64,000 bases of DNA from Streptomyces davaonensis JCM 4913 (GCF_000349325.1 NC_020504.1:496001-560000), one strand, 5' to 3'; shown: positions 34,185 through 43,333, counted from the first letter of the stretch. The notes: generated from the letters alone by a model not told the origin. Numbers and translations are program-made.

Positions 34185-35633
34185 ATGGATGCCACCACCC
34201 CCGGCCTGCTCGCACCTGACGTCCTCGAACGAGACGATTTACGCCGAGCCCTGGCAGAGCACGACTTCTCCGCGGCTTTCTCGCTCATCAAGAAGTGGGG
34301 CGGCCTGTCGCAGAACCGCATCGGTGCGGCCTGCCAGCTCACACCGGGCAAGGTCTCCATGATCATCAGCGGGCAGCAGCAGGTCACCAGCTTCGACGTG
34401 GTCTGCCGCATCGCTGACGGGCTGCGCATTCCCGGGCGCATGGTCGGTCTCGCCGACCGGCCATGGGAGGCCGGACAGGGCGACGCAGCCGACGACCCAC
34501 CCACGCCGACAGCACGGAACGACCCCGGCTCGACCACCTGGCAGCCGTCCGCGACCGTGCACCTGGCCGCTGACCTCTCCCGGAGCGACCTCGTGATGGA
34601 CCGCCGCACAGCCACGCGCGCACTCGCAGCCGCCACCACCGGCGCTGCTTTCCTCGACAGCCTCGACGCCTGGCTCGCTCCTGCCCCACGAGTCGAGCAC
34701 CGCCGGAGCCACGGACGCCTCGGCAGACGCGATGTCGAGGAACTGGAAGCCTGCGCACGTGCCTTCCGCACCTACAAGATCGGCGGAGGCCTGCGCCGCA
34801 AGGCCGTCATCGGCCAGCTCAACGAGGTGGCCGCCCACCTCGACGAGAACCAGGCCGCGGACATCGAGCGGACACTCCTCCGTGTCCTGGCCCAACTGTC
34901 TGCCACCGCTGCAAGCATGGCGTGGGACGCTGGCAGTCAGCGCAGAGCCCAGGATTACTACCGGCTCGCGCTCCGCGCCGCGCACGCAGGAGACGACCCC
35001 CTGTTCGGTGCGAACACTCTTGCTGCGATGGCGCGGCAGATGCTCTACCTCGACCGGCCCGGCGACGCTCTCGAACTGGTGCACCTCGCCCAGCACGGCA
35101 TCAGGCGGCAGGTCACGCCTCGCGTGGGCGCCATGCTTGCTACGCGGGAGGCGTGGGCTTACGCGGCGATGGGCCGCACCAGCGCCTTCCGTCGCACTAC
35201 CGAGGAAGCCGCCGACCACCTTGCCGACGCAGGGCAGGACGAGCCGTACTGGATCAGCTACTTCGGCGACGCCGAACTGAACGGCGTCACGGGCGGTCGT
35301 CTCCTGGATCTGGCCCGGCACGAGCCCCGCCCGTACGCGGCCCAGGCCGCTGACGCAATCCGGCGGGCACTTGCCGTCCGCGGGCCGGAAGCCGGACGCA
35401 GCTACACCCTCGACATCATCGGCCTCGCAGAGTGCCACTTCCTCACCGGCGACCTCACCGGCGCCGTCACGCACACCAGGCAGGCGGTCCAAGCCGCGTC
35501 CACGAGCCGCTCTCGGCGCGTCCGCGAGCAACTCGCCAAGCTGTACCCGCATACGGTCGGCCACACAGCCAAGCCCGTCGTCGAAGCACGCACAATGATC
35601 CGCAACCTGCTATCCGAAGGAGTCCCTTCTTGA
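34185..35633 (+). CDS. XRE-type regulator with TPR-like C-terminal domain
   Basis: A 482-residue protein. An N-terminal HTH (about 12-75; LSQNRIGAACQLTPGKVSMIISGQQ) is followed by a linker and a long helical-repeat domain (about 150-475) built of TPR-like units (AQDYYRLALRAAHAGDDPLFGANTLAAMARQ, AVTHTRQAVQAASTSRS). Proteins of this type in Streptomyces resemble AfsR/Cpb-like peptide- or ligand-sensing regulators. The ATG at 34185 is chosen because GGAAG lies 9 nt upstream; a TTG at 34176 is the alternative. It is divergent from the radical SAM operon, a likely target. Confidence 0.85.
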   Translation: MDATTPGLLAPDVLERDDLRRALAEHDFSAAFSLIKKWGGLSQNRIGAACQLTPGKVSMIISGQQQVTSFDVVCRIADGLRIPGRMVGLADRPWEAGQGDAADDPPTPTARNDPGSTTWQPSATVHLAADLSRSDLVMDRRTATRALAAATTGAAFLDSLDAWLAPAPRVEHRRSHGRLGRRDVEELEACARAFRTYKIGGGLRRKAVIGQLNEVAAHLDENQAADIERTLLRVLAQLSATAASMAWDAGSQRRAQDYYRLALRAAHAGDDPLFGANTLAAMARQMLYLDRPGDALELVHLAQHGIRRQVTPRVGAMLATREAWAYAAMGRTSAFRRTTEEAADHLADAGQDEPYWISYFGDAELNGVTGGRLLDLARHEPRPYAAQAADAIRRALAVRGPEAGRSYTLDIIGLAECHFLTGDLTGAVTHTRQAVQAASTSRSRRVREQLAKLYPHTVGHTAKPVVEARTMIRNLLSEGVPS

Positions 35634-36121
35634 CCACTCTCGCCGTCACCGGGCACATGGACCTGACCGAAGACAGCGTGCCCCTCGTACGCGACGCGCT
35701 ACGCGAAGCTCTCAAGTCCTATGCGGCCGATGGAAGTCTGGTGGGTGTCTCGTGCATCGCGAAGGGATCCGACTCCCTCTTCGCCGAAGCCGTCCTGGAA
35801 CTGGGCGGCCGCCTCGTCGTCGTGCTGCCCTCTAAGGACTACCGGCAGACCAAGGTAAAGCCCGACCACGCAGAGACCTTCGACCGCCTCATGAAATCCG
35901 CAGCCGAAGTCGTGGTGCTGGAACACGAGACGGCGAACCGGTCGGCCTACACGGACGCCAACCGGACGCTGCTGAAGCGCGCCGAGCGACTGATCGCTGT
36001 CTGGAACGGTTCGCCCCCGAACCCCAAGGGCGGCGGCACCGCCGACACCGTCCTGGAGGCACGCGACGCCGGCCTCCCCGTCGACGTCGTCTGGCCTGCT
36101 GGAGCTTCACGTCGCGGCTGA
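35630..36121 (+). CDS. SLOG-like Rossmann nucleotide-binding protein
   Basis: A 163-residue protein with an N-terminal LAVTGHMDL loop, the VGVSCIAKGSDSLFAEAVLELGG segment and a C-terminal GGTADTVLEARDAGLPVDVVW. This layout fits SLOG/LOG-like Rossmann proteins that bind nucleotides or nucleotide-derived messengers, though catalytic residues of LOG are not obvious. The start is a TTG that overlaps the stop of the XRE-TPR gene (TTGA), so the two are translationally coupled. It probably acts with that regulator; the ligand is unknown. Confidence 0.65.
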   Translation: MTTLAVTGHMDLTEDSVPLVRDALREALKSYAADGSLVGVSCIAKGSDSLFAEAVLELGGRLVVVLPSKDYRQTKVKPDHAETFDRLMKSAAEVVVLEHETANRSAYTDANRTLLKRAERLIAVWNGSPPNPKGGGTADTVLEARDAGLPVDVVWPAGASRRG

Positions 36122-36665
36122 TACGGATCACGTCACGCCTCCTGGCGGGCCCGTCATCCGGCGATCATGGCCTCCCGCGCCGGACTGACCGATCGAAGAG
36201 GGCCTGAGTCGAAACACCCCGCCGTCTACGTCCACGTCGGCGGCTGCCACATGGCCGGGAAGCGCAACCGAGGCGCTACGCGGGAGCAGGCGCTGCGGGC
36301 GCTCGCGGAACGGGGGGATCCGTGCCCGCGCTGCAACCCGGATTTCCCGCCTGGTATTCGTCGACTGACCTGGGTGGATGCGGCTCCGGGCCGTCCGGAT
36401 CAGCCTCGATCCATGCCCGGACCACGTCCAGTGGCACTACGAAGCAACACGCAGACGCCACCTCGCTGATCAAGTCAGGCGCCACGGCGTCTCCCACGGA
36501 GCACCGGCGGCGCCTTGGTAGCAGAGAGCCGACTCTGACATGGGCCGCTTGGCGACAATCCGTTGAAGGCTGGCACCAAGGCCACTGGGGACGGGGGCGG
36601 GCAGGTCATAGCGTCGGCTGCGTTCCCGGCGCCGGCCGGGTGAGTCGCTGGTCAAGGAGTTCTTC
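36122..36665. other. Gene-poor stretch with a DUF6233 remnant
   Basis: No intact gene is seen in these 544 bases. On the plus strand, 36218-36346 encodes PAVYVHVGGCHMAGKR and EQALRALAERGDPCPRCNPD, which matches the C-terminal part of DUF6233, a Streptomyces family, without its N-terminus. On the minus strand 36340-36497 has a protein-like stretch (DLISEVASACCFVVPLDVV) of unknown origin. The rest looks non-coding. Confidence 0.5.
36218..36346 (+). pseudogene. DUF6233 C-terminal fragment
   Basis: Only about 43 residues of the family remain, with VHVG-C, a basic patch and the CPRCNPD end. The family N-terminus is absent. It is probably a leftover of a deletion or of mobile DNA. Confidence 0.5.
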
Positions 36666-37358
36666 ATGCATGCCCAGATCGTCCTGTTCGACGGCTTCGA
36701 TCCGCTCGATGTCATCGCGCCCTTCGAGGTACTGCACGCCGGCGGGGCCGCCTGTGGCGCGGTGAGCGTGGAACTCGTGTCCGCCGAGGGCCCGCGGGAG
36801 GTGGTCAGCGGCACTGGCGGGCTGGCGTTGCGAGCGACCGCCGCCCTCGATCCCGCCCGCGCGGGGCTGGTCCTGGTCCCGGGAGCGTCCGGCCGTATCG
36901 GTGAGCCCGGCGGGACACCCGACCACGATGCCGAAGCCCCGGCCGGGGAACGGTCGCACGACGACTCCATCCCCGTACTGCTGGGCCGCACGCTGACCAC
37001 CGAACTGCCCGTGCTGCTCAAAGCAGCCATGGACGACCCTGGCGTGATCGTCGCCGCCGTGTGCGGAGGCTCGCTCATCCTGGCCATGGCCGGCCTCCTG
37101 GAGGGACGCCACGCCGTCACCCACCACCTCGGTCAGGACCTCCTCCACGCCACCGGCGCCCACGCCGTCAGCGCCCGCGTCGTGGATGACGGGGACCTCA
37201 TCACCGCAGGAGGCGTCACCTCCGGACTCGACCTCGGGCTGTACCTCCTCGAACGCGAAGTGGGCCCGCAGATCGCCCACGCCGTCGAGAACCTCTTCGC
37301 CCACGAACGCCGCGGCACCGTCTGGCGCGCCCAAGGCCCCGTCTCCGTCGGCTTCTGA
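36666..37358 (+). CDS. DJ-1/PfpI (class I glutamine amidotransferase-like) protein
   Basis: A 230-residue DJ-1/PfpI protein: QIVLFDGFDPLDVIAPFEVL at the N-terminus and the nucleophile-elbow Cys in AAVCGGSLILAMAGLL. The segment after it (GRHAVTHH) follows the family. Members are isocyanide hydratases, glyoxalase III-like enzymes or regulatory domains. An isocyanide hydratase or unknown hydrolase fits best since there is no DNA-binding domain. An AAGGAG-like RBS precedes the ATG. A small gene follows 33 bp later. Confidence 0.88.
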   Translation: MHAQIVLFDGFDPLDVIAPFEVLHAGGAACGAVSVELVSAEGPREVVSGTGGLALRATAALDPARAGLVLVPGASGRIGEPGGTPDHDAEAPAGERSHDDSIPVLLGRTLTTELPVLLKAAMDDPGVIVAAVCGGSLILAMAGLLEGRHAVTHHLGQDLLHATGAHAVSARVVDDGDLITAGGVTSGLDLGLYLLEREVGPQIAHAVENLFAHERRGTVWRAQGPVSVGF

Positions 37359-37391
37359 AACTCCCCGCACCGTCAGTAAGGAAAGACAAGC

Positions 37392-37700
37392 ATGAACGTG
37401 GAAGGCACGTGGGATCTTGTGATCGCCACGCCCCTGGGCAAGATCAAGGCAGTGCTCGAACTCCGGCAGGACAACGGCACGTTGACCGGCACCGCCCGCG
37501 GAGCGGGTGAGGAAGTACCCCTCACCAACCTCACAGCCGACGGCAATCGCCTCACCTGGAACCAGGCCATCACCAAACCCATGCGGCTGAACCTGACCTT
37601 CGACATGACAGTCGACAAGGACACCCTCACAGGACACTCCAGAGCCGGACGTCTCCCCGCCTCGAAAGTCACAGGCCGACGCCGGACCAACCACCCCTGA
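37392..37700 (+). CDS. Small beta-rich hypothetical protein
   Basis: A 102-residue soluble protein of alternating strands (GTWDLVIATPLGKIKAVLELRQDNGTLTG, then FDMTVDKDTLTGHSR), reminiscent of small lipocalin-like beta-barrels. It is preceded by AAGGAAAG and lies 33 bp after the DJ-1 gene, so it is probably co-transcribed with it. Function unknown. Confidence 0.75.
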   Translation: MNVEGTWDLVIATPLGKIKAVLELRQDNGTLTGTARGAGEEVPLTNLTADGNRLTWNQAITKPMRLNLTFDMTVDKDTLTGHSRAGRLPASKVTGRRRTNHP

Positions 37701-37789
37701 CCGACACATCAGATCACCTTCGAGCCCACCGCGAGCCCCCTTGCGGACCGTCGGATCCAGCAGAGCCGGTCCGAGTTCCGGAGGGATTC

Positions 37790-39445
37790 ATGCCCCAAGT
37801 GACCCAGTCCGCAAGGTCGGCCGAGCGGCCCGACAACGATGTGGTGATTCTCGGATCCGGGCTCGCCGGGACCGCTCTGGCCGCAGTTCTGGCACGGGGC
37901 GGCGCGAGCGTCCTCCTCATCGACGCCGACAGCCACCCGCGCTTCGCCCTCGGGGAGTCGACAACCCCGTACACGTCGATGCTGATGCGGCTCATGAGCG
38001 AGCGCTACGACGTGCCGGAGTTGAAGCACCTCACCACGTTCGAGAGCGTGCAAGGGAAGGTCGCCACGACCTCGGGCATCAAGAAGAACTTCGGCTTCCT
38101 GTACCACCGCGAGGGTGAGCGCCAGCGCATGGAGGAATGCCACCAGTCGCTGCTCCCGCGGGCCGGCCACTTCGAGAGCCACTACTTCCGCCAGGACATC
38201 GACGCCTGGATGCTCAACGTGGCCGTGAAGTACGGCGCCAGGATCCGCCAGCGGACGAGGATCGTGGACGTCGAATTCGACGCGCAGGGCTGCTCGCTCA
38301 CCGACGAACGCGGCGCCACCCACCGCGCCCGCTACATCGTGGACACGAGCGGCGTCGGCTCCCCGCTGGCGTCGAAACTCGGGCTGCGCGACGACGCACC
38401 GGTCATGCGCCACCACTCGCGCTCCCTGTTCACGCACATGATGAACGTGACGGCGTACGACGACCTGCTGCCGCGCACCGCCCACGGCCACCCGACGAAG
38501 TGGAGCCAGGGCACGCTGCACCACGTCTTCGAGGGCGGCTGGGTGTGGGTGGTCCCGTTCAACAATCATGCCCGTACCACCAATCCACTGGTCAGCGTCG
38601 GGCTCAACCTCGACCCGCGGATCCACCCCAAGGTCGGCTGCACGCCGGAGGAGGAGTTCCGCTCCTTCATCAGCCGATTCCCGGACATCCGCAGCCAGTT
38701 CACGGACGCCGTCGCCATCCGCCCCTGGGTCCGCACGAGCGGCCGGCAGCAGTACTCCTCCTCGAAGACCGTCGGCGACCGCTGGTGCCTCGCCTCGGAC
38801 GCCGCCGGCTTCGTGGACCCGTTGTTCTCGCGCCATCTCAGCGATTCCTTCGAGGTCGTCAACGCCCTTGCGTGGCCGCTGCTGGAGGCGCTCAAGGAGG
38901 ACGACTTCTCGGCCGAGCGCTTCACGTACGTCGAGCAGCTCCAGCTGGGGCTGCTCCGGAACAACGACGACCTGGCCGCCGACGCCTACACGTCGTTCGC
39001 CGACTTCCGCCTGTGGGACAGCTGGTTGCGCGTCCGCTCGCTCGGCCAGCTCCTCGCCACGTTCGAGATCGGCAGCGCATACGGGCGCTTTCGGAACTCG
39101 CACGACGTCGCCGACCTGGCCCGGCTGGAGGGGCTGGCGCCTGATGGCGGGACACCCGACTACCCGGCGGTGCGGGAGCTGCTCGCCCACGTCAGCGAGC
39201 AGGTGCGGTCCGTGAAGGAGTGCCGCCGGCCCAGCGACACCGCGGCCGACAACATCCTCACCGCCCTGCGCAAGGCGGACTTCGTGCCGCCCGCCTTCGG
39301 CCTCACCGACCCCTCGAACCGCTGGTTCGACACCGGCCCACGCAAGACCGCCGACACCAAGCGGTGGGCGCGCAACAGCGCACCCCCGGAGATCGGCCGA
39401 CTCGTGGTCGAGGGCCTCCCGCTGCTCAGCAACAAGCGCCTGTAG
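37790..39445 (+). CDS. FAD-dependent halogenase-like oxidoreductase 1
   Basis: A 551-residue flavoprotein of the tryptophan halogenase superfamily. The FAD loop is LGSGLAGTALAAVLARGGASVLLIDA, followed by FALGESTTPYTSML. The halogenase-specific WxWxIP-like motif is present as WVWVVPF at about residue 250. The FAD GDRWCLASDAAGFVDPLFS is also typical. The equivalent of the catalytic Lys lies in the KxxN-type region but was not proved. Family members use FADH2, O2 and halide, or act only as monooxygenases. It is followed 101 bp later by a paralogue of the same length; no carrier protein or NRPS/PKS genes are nearby. Confidence 0.82.
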   Translation: MPQVTQSARSAERPDNDVVILGSGLAGTALAAVLARGGASVLLIDADSHPRFALGESTTPYTSMLMRLMSERYDVPELKHLTTFESVQGKVATTSGIKKNFGFLYHREGERQRMEECHQSLLPRAGHFESHYFRQDIDAWMLNVAVKYGARIRQRTRIVDVEFDAQGCSLTDERGATHRARYIVDTSGVGSPLASKLGLRDDAPVMRHHSRSLFTHMMNVTAYDDLLPRTAHGHPTKWSQGTLHHVFEGGWVWVVPFNNHARTTNPLVSVGLNLDPRIHPKVGCTPEEEFRSFISRFPDIRSQFTDAVAIRPWVRTSGRQQYSSSKTVGDRWCLASDAAGFVDPLFSRHLSDSFEVVNALAWPLLEALKEDDFSAERFTYVEQLQLGLLRNNDDLAADAYTSFADFRLWDSWLRVRSLGQLLATFEIGSAYGRFRNSHDVADLARLEGLAPDGGTPDYPAVRELLAHVSEQVRSVKECRRPSDTAADNILTALRKADFVPPAFGLTDPSNRWFDTGPRKTADTKRWARNSAPPEIGRLVVEGLPLLSNKRL

Positions 39446-39546
39446 AGAACGAATTCAGCCTGGGCGAGCACCTCACACACCCCCTTGCGTCCTCCGCCGG
39501 CGCCGCGGCCCTCCCCGCCGTCTCATCCTCGAGGAGCACACACACC

Positions 39547-41202
39547 ATGAGCCCTCAGACCAAACGGTTCGACGTTGCCATCATCGGCGCCGGCATGGGT
39601 GGCTCCATGCTCGGTGCGGCGCTGGCCCGCAGCGGCCTCCAGGTGCTGCTGATCGACGCGGGCACGCACCCGCGGTTCGCCGTGGGCGAGGCCACGATCC
39701 CGTACACCAACGTGTCCCAGCGGATCATCGCCGCCCGCTACAACGTGCCCGAGCTGACGACACTGTGCACCCTGAAGGACTGCGCCAGGATCATCGGCCC
39801 GACGTTCGGCACCAAGACCCACTTCGGCTTCCTCCGCCACGAAGTGGGCAAGCTGCAGAACCCGCGCGAGACCAACGAGTTCCACACCCCCGGGCTGCTG
39901 CACGAAGCACATCACCTCTACCGGCAGGACGTCGACGCCTTCGTCTTCCACCTCGCGGTCAAGTGCGGCTGCACACCGATCCAGGACTTCCGGGTCGCCG
40001 ACATCGACTTCGAGGACTCGGGCGTCACCCTGCACGGCGAGCAGGGCGAGGAGTTCCGCGCCCGCTACGTCGTCGACGCCAGCGGCTACCGCTCGCCGAT
40101 CGCGAAGAAGTTCGGCCTGCGCGACGAGATCCCGGTGTTCAAGCACCAGTCGCGATCCATGTTCACCCACGTGTACGGCATCACCCACACCGACGACCTG
40201 TGGGACCGCAAGCCGGAGCACACCCCGCCCGTGCCGTGGTACGAGGGCACCGTCCACCACACCTTCCACCGCGGATGGGCCTGGGTCATCGGCTTCGACA
40301 ACACGCCGCTGTCCCGCAACCCGCTGTGCTCCATCGGCCTCACCGTCGACCCGCGGGTCTACCCCAAGAACCCGAACCACTCCATCGAGGAGGACTTCGC
40401 CGACATCACCTCCCGCTTCCCGGACATCGAGCGGCAGTACGCCGGTGTCACCCCGGTCCGCGAGTGGGTCAGCGCGGACCGGCTTCAGTACTCCTCCAAG
40501 CGCACCGTGGGCGACCGCTGGGCGCTGCTGGGGCACGCCGCCGGCTTCATCGACCCGCTGTTCTCCTACGGCCTCGCCAACACCGGCGACGCGGTGAACC
40601 GACTCGCCTGGCGCCTGATCCGGGCCTGCCAGGACGGTGACTTCTCCGCGGAGCGCTTCTCCGACTACGACGAGTGGCAGCGCGCCCGCTTCCACTACAA
40701 CGACGAGATCGTCAACGGCGGGTACACCGCCTTCGACCACTTCGAGTTCTGGAAGGCCGTCTTCCGGGTCTGGGTATGGGGCAACAACTTCGGCACCTTC
40801 CGCGCCCGCGCCGGTCTGACGAAGTATCAGAAGGACGGCAACGACCAGCACTTCAAGGACCTGGAGAAGGGCCAGTACCTCGGCTACGACTGGCCCGACC
40901 ACGAAGGCTACAAGCACCTCTTCGACACCATGGTGGCCCAAGTCGACGCGCACCAGGCAGGCAAGATCACCGCGCACGAGGCGGCCGAGACACTGTGGGA
41001 GGTCCTGGAGGGCGCGAACTACATGCCCAAGCCCTTCGGGTTCCAGAAGCGCTCAGTGCATTTCATGAGCCCCAAACCGCCCGTCATCGCCAAGACGGCG
41101 GTATGGCTCGCCCGGCACGGCGACCCGACTGTGCGGAAGATGCTCCTCAAGAGCGGCGGCCAGGCACTGCGGCTCCGCATCACCGGCCGGAAGATCTTCT
41201 GA
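39547..41202 (+). CDS. FAD-dependent halogenase-like oxidoreductase 2
   Basis: A 551-residue paralogue of the preceding protein with FAD motif IIGAGMGGSMLGAALARSGLQVLLIDAG and AVGEATIPYTN. Its version of the halogenase motif is WAWVIGF, so the Pro of WxWxIP is replaced by Gly. GDRWALLGHAAGFIDPLFSYGL is the second FAD site. The Pro-to-Gly change and the absence of a carrier gene suggest monooxygenase or a divergent activity. ATG follows GAGGAG. Together the pair may act on the same substrate in turn. Confidence 0.82.
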   Translation: MSPQTKRFDVAIIGAGMGGSMLGAALARSGLQVLLIDAGTHPRFAVGEATIPYTNVSQRIIAARYNVPELTTLCTLKDCARIIGPTFGTKTHFGFLRHEVGKLQNPRETNEFHTPGLLHEAHHLYRQDVDAFVFHLAVKCGCTPIQDFRVADIDFEDSGVTLHGEQGEEFRARYVVDASGYRSPIAKKFGLRDEIPVFKHQSRSMFTHVYGITHTDDLWDRKPEHTPPVPWYEGTVHHTFHRGWAWVIGFDNTPLSRNPLCSIGLTVDPRVYPKNPNHSIEEDFADITSRFPDIERQYAGVTPVREWVSADRLQYSSKRTVGDRWALLGHAAGFIDPLFSYGLANTGDAVNRLAWRLIRACQDGDFSAERFSDYDEWQRARFHYNDEIVNGGYTAFDHFEFWKAVFRVWVWGNNFGTFRARAGLTKYQKDGNDQHFKDLEKGQYLGYDWPDHEGYKHLFDTMVAQVDAHQAGKITAHEAAETLWEVLEGANYMPKPFGFQKRSVHFMSPKPPVIAKTAVWLARHGDPTVRKMLLKSGGQALRLRITGRKIF

Positions 41203-41212
41203 GCGAACCGAG

Positions 41213-41589
41213 TCAGGCAGGGAGGCCGACGAGTCCGGCACTGTCATTCCACAACGCCTGGGCGAGGTCGTCCCTGCGCGCCAACCGGCAGCGGTACGAC
41301 TGAGCAGACGCGACGGCCATCCCAGCACCGGCGCGCCCAGCAGCGACCAGGCAATGCGCAACGGCAGCGACAGTTCCTTGGCCAGTCCGGTCCCGAAGAC
41401 CTGCCCTGGATCGTAGGCGAGCCACGACGATCGCCCCTCCGCCAAAGAGCGCAGCGGCAGGCGGAGTAACAGATGGTGCGCAAGGTGGTTGACGGCGAAC
41501 GTCGTCTCGAAGCCGTCGACCGTCCGTCCGGTGGCGTCGGCGCTACCGAAGTGCAACGGGGTCCCACCACCAGTGGAAACCCGCTGCAC
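41213..41589 (-). pseudogene. Short-chain dehydrogenase fragment with internal deletion
   Basis: The minus strand encodes TVDGFETTFAVNHLAHHLLL and then jumps to WLAYDPGQVFGTGLAKEL and ALPGR-like C-terminal sequence of retinol dehydrogenase-like SDRs. The N-terminal cofactor loop, the catalytic YxxxK and the region between are all missing. It is not functional. Confidence 0.65.
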
Positions 41590-41608
41590 TTGGGGCGTCA
41601 GCGTGTGC

Positions 41609-41986
41609 TCAGCAACTCACGCTCCAGGTGTGGGAGTCGCCGTTGTCGTTGGCCGCACCGTTGTAGTTGACCTCCTGGCCCGGGGTGAGGCAGATCGTCA
41701 TGTGGCCGCCCTGGTGGGCGCGGGAGTAGACCTTGACGTGGTCCTTGATGCCCGGTCCGGAGATGCCGTGGTTGGCCCAGGAGGAGTCCTCGTCGGCGAT
41801 CCAGCTCTCCCACCAGCCGTCGTCACCGGACCAGTTGGCGCGCTGGCCCTGATAGTCGGCGTTCTCCCAGGCGCAGAACTCGCCGGAGGGGCAGTCCGCC
41901 GCGCCCGCCGGGCCGGCTGCGGCGAGCGCGCCGGTGAACAGGAGGAACGCTGCCGCCACGGCGGTGAACAACTTGCTGTGCATCAT
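41609..41986 (-). CDS. Secreted peptidase-inhibitor family I36 protein
   Basis: A 125-residue secreted protein. The signal peptide ends near AGAAD (about residue 30). The mature part, with CPSGEFCAWENADYQGQRANW, VKVYSRAHQGGHMTICLTPGQ and Cys at both ends, matches the I36/SMI-like gamma-crystallin fold found in Streptomyces metalloproteinase inhibitors. It probably inhibits an extracellular protease. Its ATG overlaps the stop of the upstream lipoprotein gene (ATGA). Confidence 0.88.
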   Translation of the reverse strand: MMHSKLFTAVAAAFLLFTGALAAAGPAGAADCPSGEFCAWENADYQGQRANWSGDDGWWESWIADEDSSWANHGISGPGIKDHVKVYSRAHQGGHMTICLTPGQEVNYNGAANDNGDSHTWSVSC

Positions 41987-42639
41987 GAGGGGGTGTGCCC
42001 TTTCTGGTGGGGGGTGGGTTGCGTGGCCAGCAGACCGGCCGCGCGGTGCACTGCGCGGTCGCGCAGTTGGTCGTAGGTGGTGATCTCTCTGCGGTGCGCG
42101 GCACGGACCTCGGCAAGCCGGGCGGGTTCCAGCCGGGCCCGCAGTGCGGCCAGGCCACTGGCCCGTACGCAGCGGGTGTCCTTGTCGGAGCAGGCGGCTC
42201 GGCGGGCAAGCGCGGCACGGTATCCGGGGTCCTCGCTGAGCCTGGCCTGGGCTTGGGGGCGCAGATTGTTGACGATGACCTCGGCGCGGAACCAGCGGGC
42301 CTGGTCGCCGTAGAGGAAGCGCTGCGCTTGGGCGAGACAGCCGTCGGTGTGCGTGCGGACGGTGTACCCGGTGGCCAGAGTGACCGACAATTCGGCCCGC
42401 CCAGATCCGAAGAGCGCCTCCTCCTGCGGGGGCGGAGCGGCGGCGCCACGGGCGGTCATGCACCGGTCCACCAAGACCTGCTGGGCAGCCTTGATGAGCT
42501 CGCTGCGACCGCGCTCCGAGGAGGGCAGCGACGGCCGGGACGCCGGTGTCGTCGCGCAGCCCTCGGCGACCAACAGCAGCAACACAGCAGCGGCTACGGC
42601 CCAGCCCACCGCCTCGGAGCGAGCAGTAGTGATCTTCAC
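41983..42639 (-). CDS. Putative lipoprotein co-translated with the I36 inhibitor
   Basis: A 218-residue protein with a hydrophobic N-terminal segment ending in VAEGC (lipobox-like, Cys at about residue 28). The mature part is helical and rich in Ala/Arg. The central region has YTVRTHTDGCLAQAQRFLYGDQ and repeated LARR motifs. No family was recognised. Translational coupling to the I36 gene suggests the two act together at the cell surface. There is no homologue in the window. Confidence 0.65.
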   Translation of the reverse strand: MKITTARSEAVGWAVAAAVLLLLVAEGCATTPASRPSLPSSERGRSELIKAAQQVLVDRCMTARGAAAPPPQEEALFGSGRAELSVTLATGYTVRTHTDGCLAQAQRFLYGDQARWFRAEVIVNNLRPQAQARLSEDPGYRAALARRAACSDKDTRCVRASGLAALRARLEPARLAEVRAAHRREITTYDQLRDRAVHRAAGLLATQPTPHQKGHTPS

Positions 42640-42734
42640 GCCAGTTCAAACGATCAACGTCGGCCGACGGCACGGCAGTAGCGGAGCGTTTTCGGAGTCG
42701 CAGATGAGCGACAGAGGTCTGGCATGATCGCGCG

Positions 42735-43313
42735 GTGAGTGATGCGAGGCTGCCGGCCGCCGATGCCGTTGAGTCACATGTCCGGGCGTTCTTCGAGGGG
42801 CATTCCGTGGAGGTCGTTCACTACGACCTCGGCCCGCAGCGACGTGAGACGGTACCCGACCTGCGCGTTCTCGTCGTCGGGCCTGGTCCCCGCGGCGACA
42901 GTTGGGCGTATGTGACCGCCGGGTGCTGGGCGGCCATGGAGACGGACGGACGTGGACTTGAGTTCGTCATGACCGCCCAGGTCAGCGACCAGCGCTTCAT
43001 CGACCTCATGGCGATGATCGCCTACTACCACTGCGGAGGGCACCGACTCGACCTGGAACACAGCATGCCGATCGGCGAGCCGTGGGTGCCGGGGTCGACC
43101 TGCGACCACCTGCTGATCAGCCTGCCCTACCTCCACGGACCCGACCTCGAACACTGTCCACTGCCCGAAGGACACGCCCGCATCCTGTGGGCTCTGCCGG
43201 TGACGACCGCCGAGATCGAGTTCCGCCGGAGCCACGGCCACGAGGCACTGGAGCAGCTCTTCGACACGGCGGGGATCATTCCCACCGATCCCTTCAGGGC
43301 CTCCGTCGTCTGA
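42735..43313 (+). CDS. Suppressor-of-fused (SUFU) domain protein
   Basis: A 192-residue SUFU-domain protein: LRVLVVGPGPRGDSWAYVTAGCW, then MIAYYHCGGHRLDLEHSMPIGEPWVPGSTCDHLLISLPYLHGPD. Bacterial SUFU proteins are often immunity proteins of polymorphic toxin systems or housekeeping proteins of unknown role. No toxin gene is adjacent. The GTG start is the only one that keeps the whole domain. Confidence 0.85.
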   Translation: MSDARLPAADAVESHVRAFFEGHSVEVVHYDLGPQRRETVPDLRVLVVGPGPRGDSWAYVTAGCWAAMETDGRGLEFVMTAQVSDQRFIDLMAMIAYYHCGGHRLDLEHSMPIGEPWVPGSTCDHLLISLPYLHGPDLEHCPLPEGHARILWALPVTTAEIEFRRSHGHEALEQLFDTAGIIPTDPFRASVV

Positions 43314-43333
43314 CCTCGTCTCGCGACTCCCGC

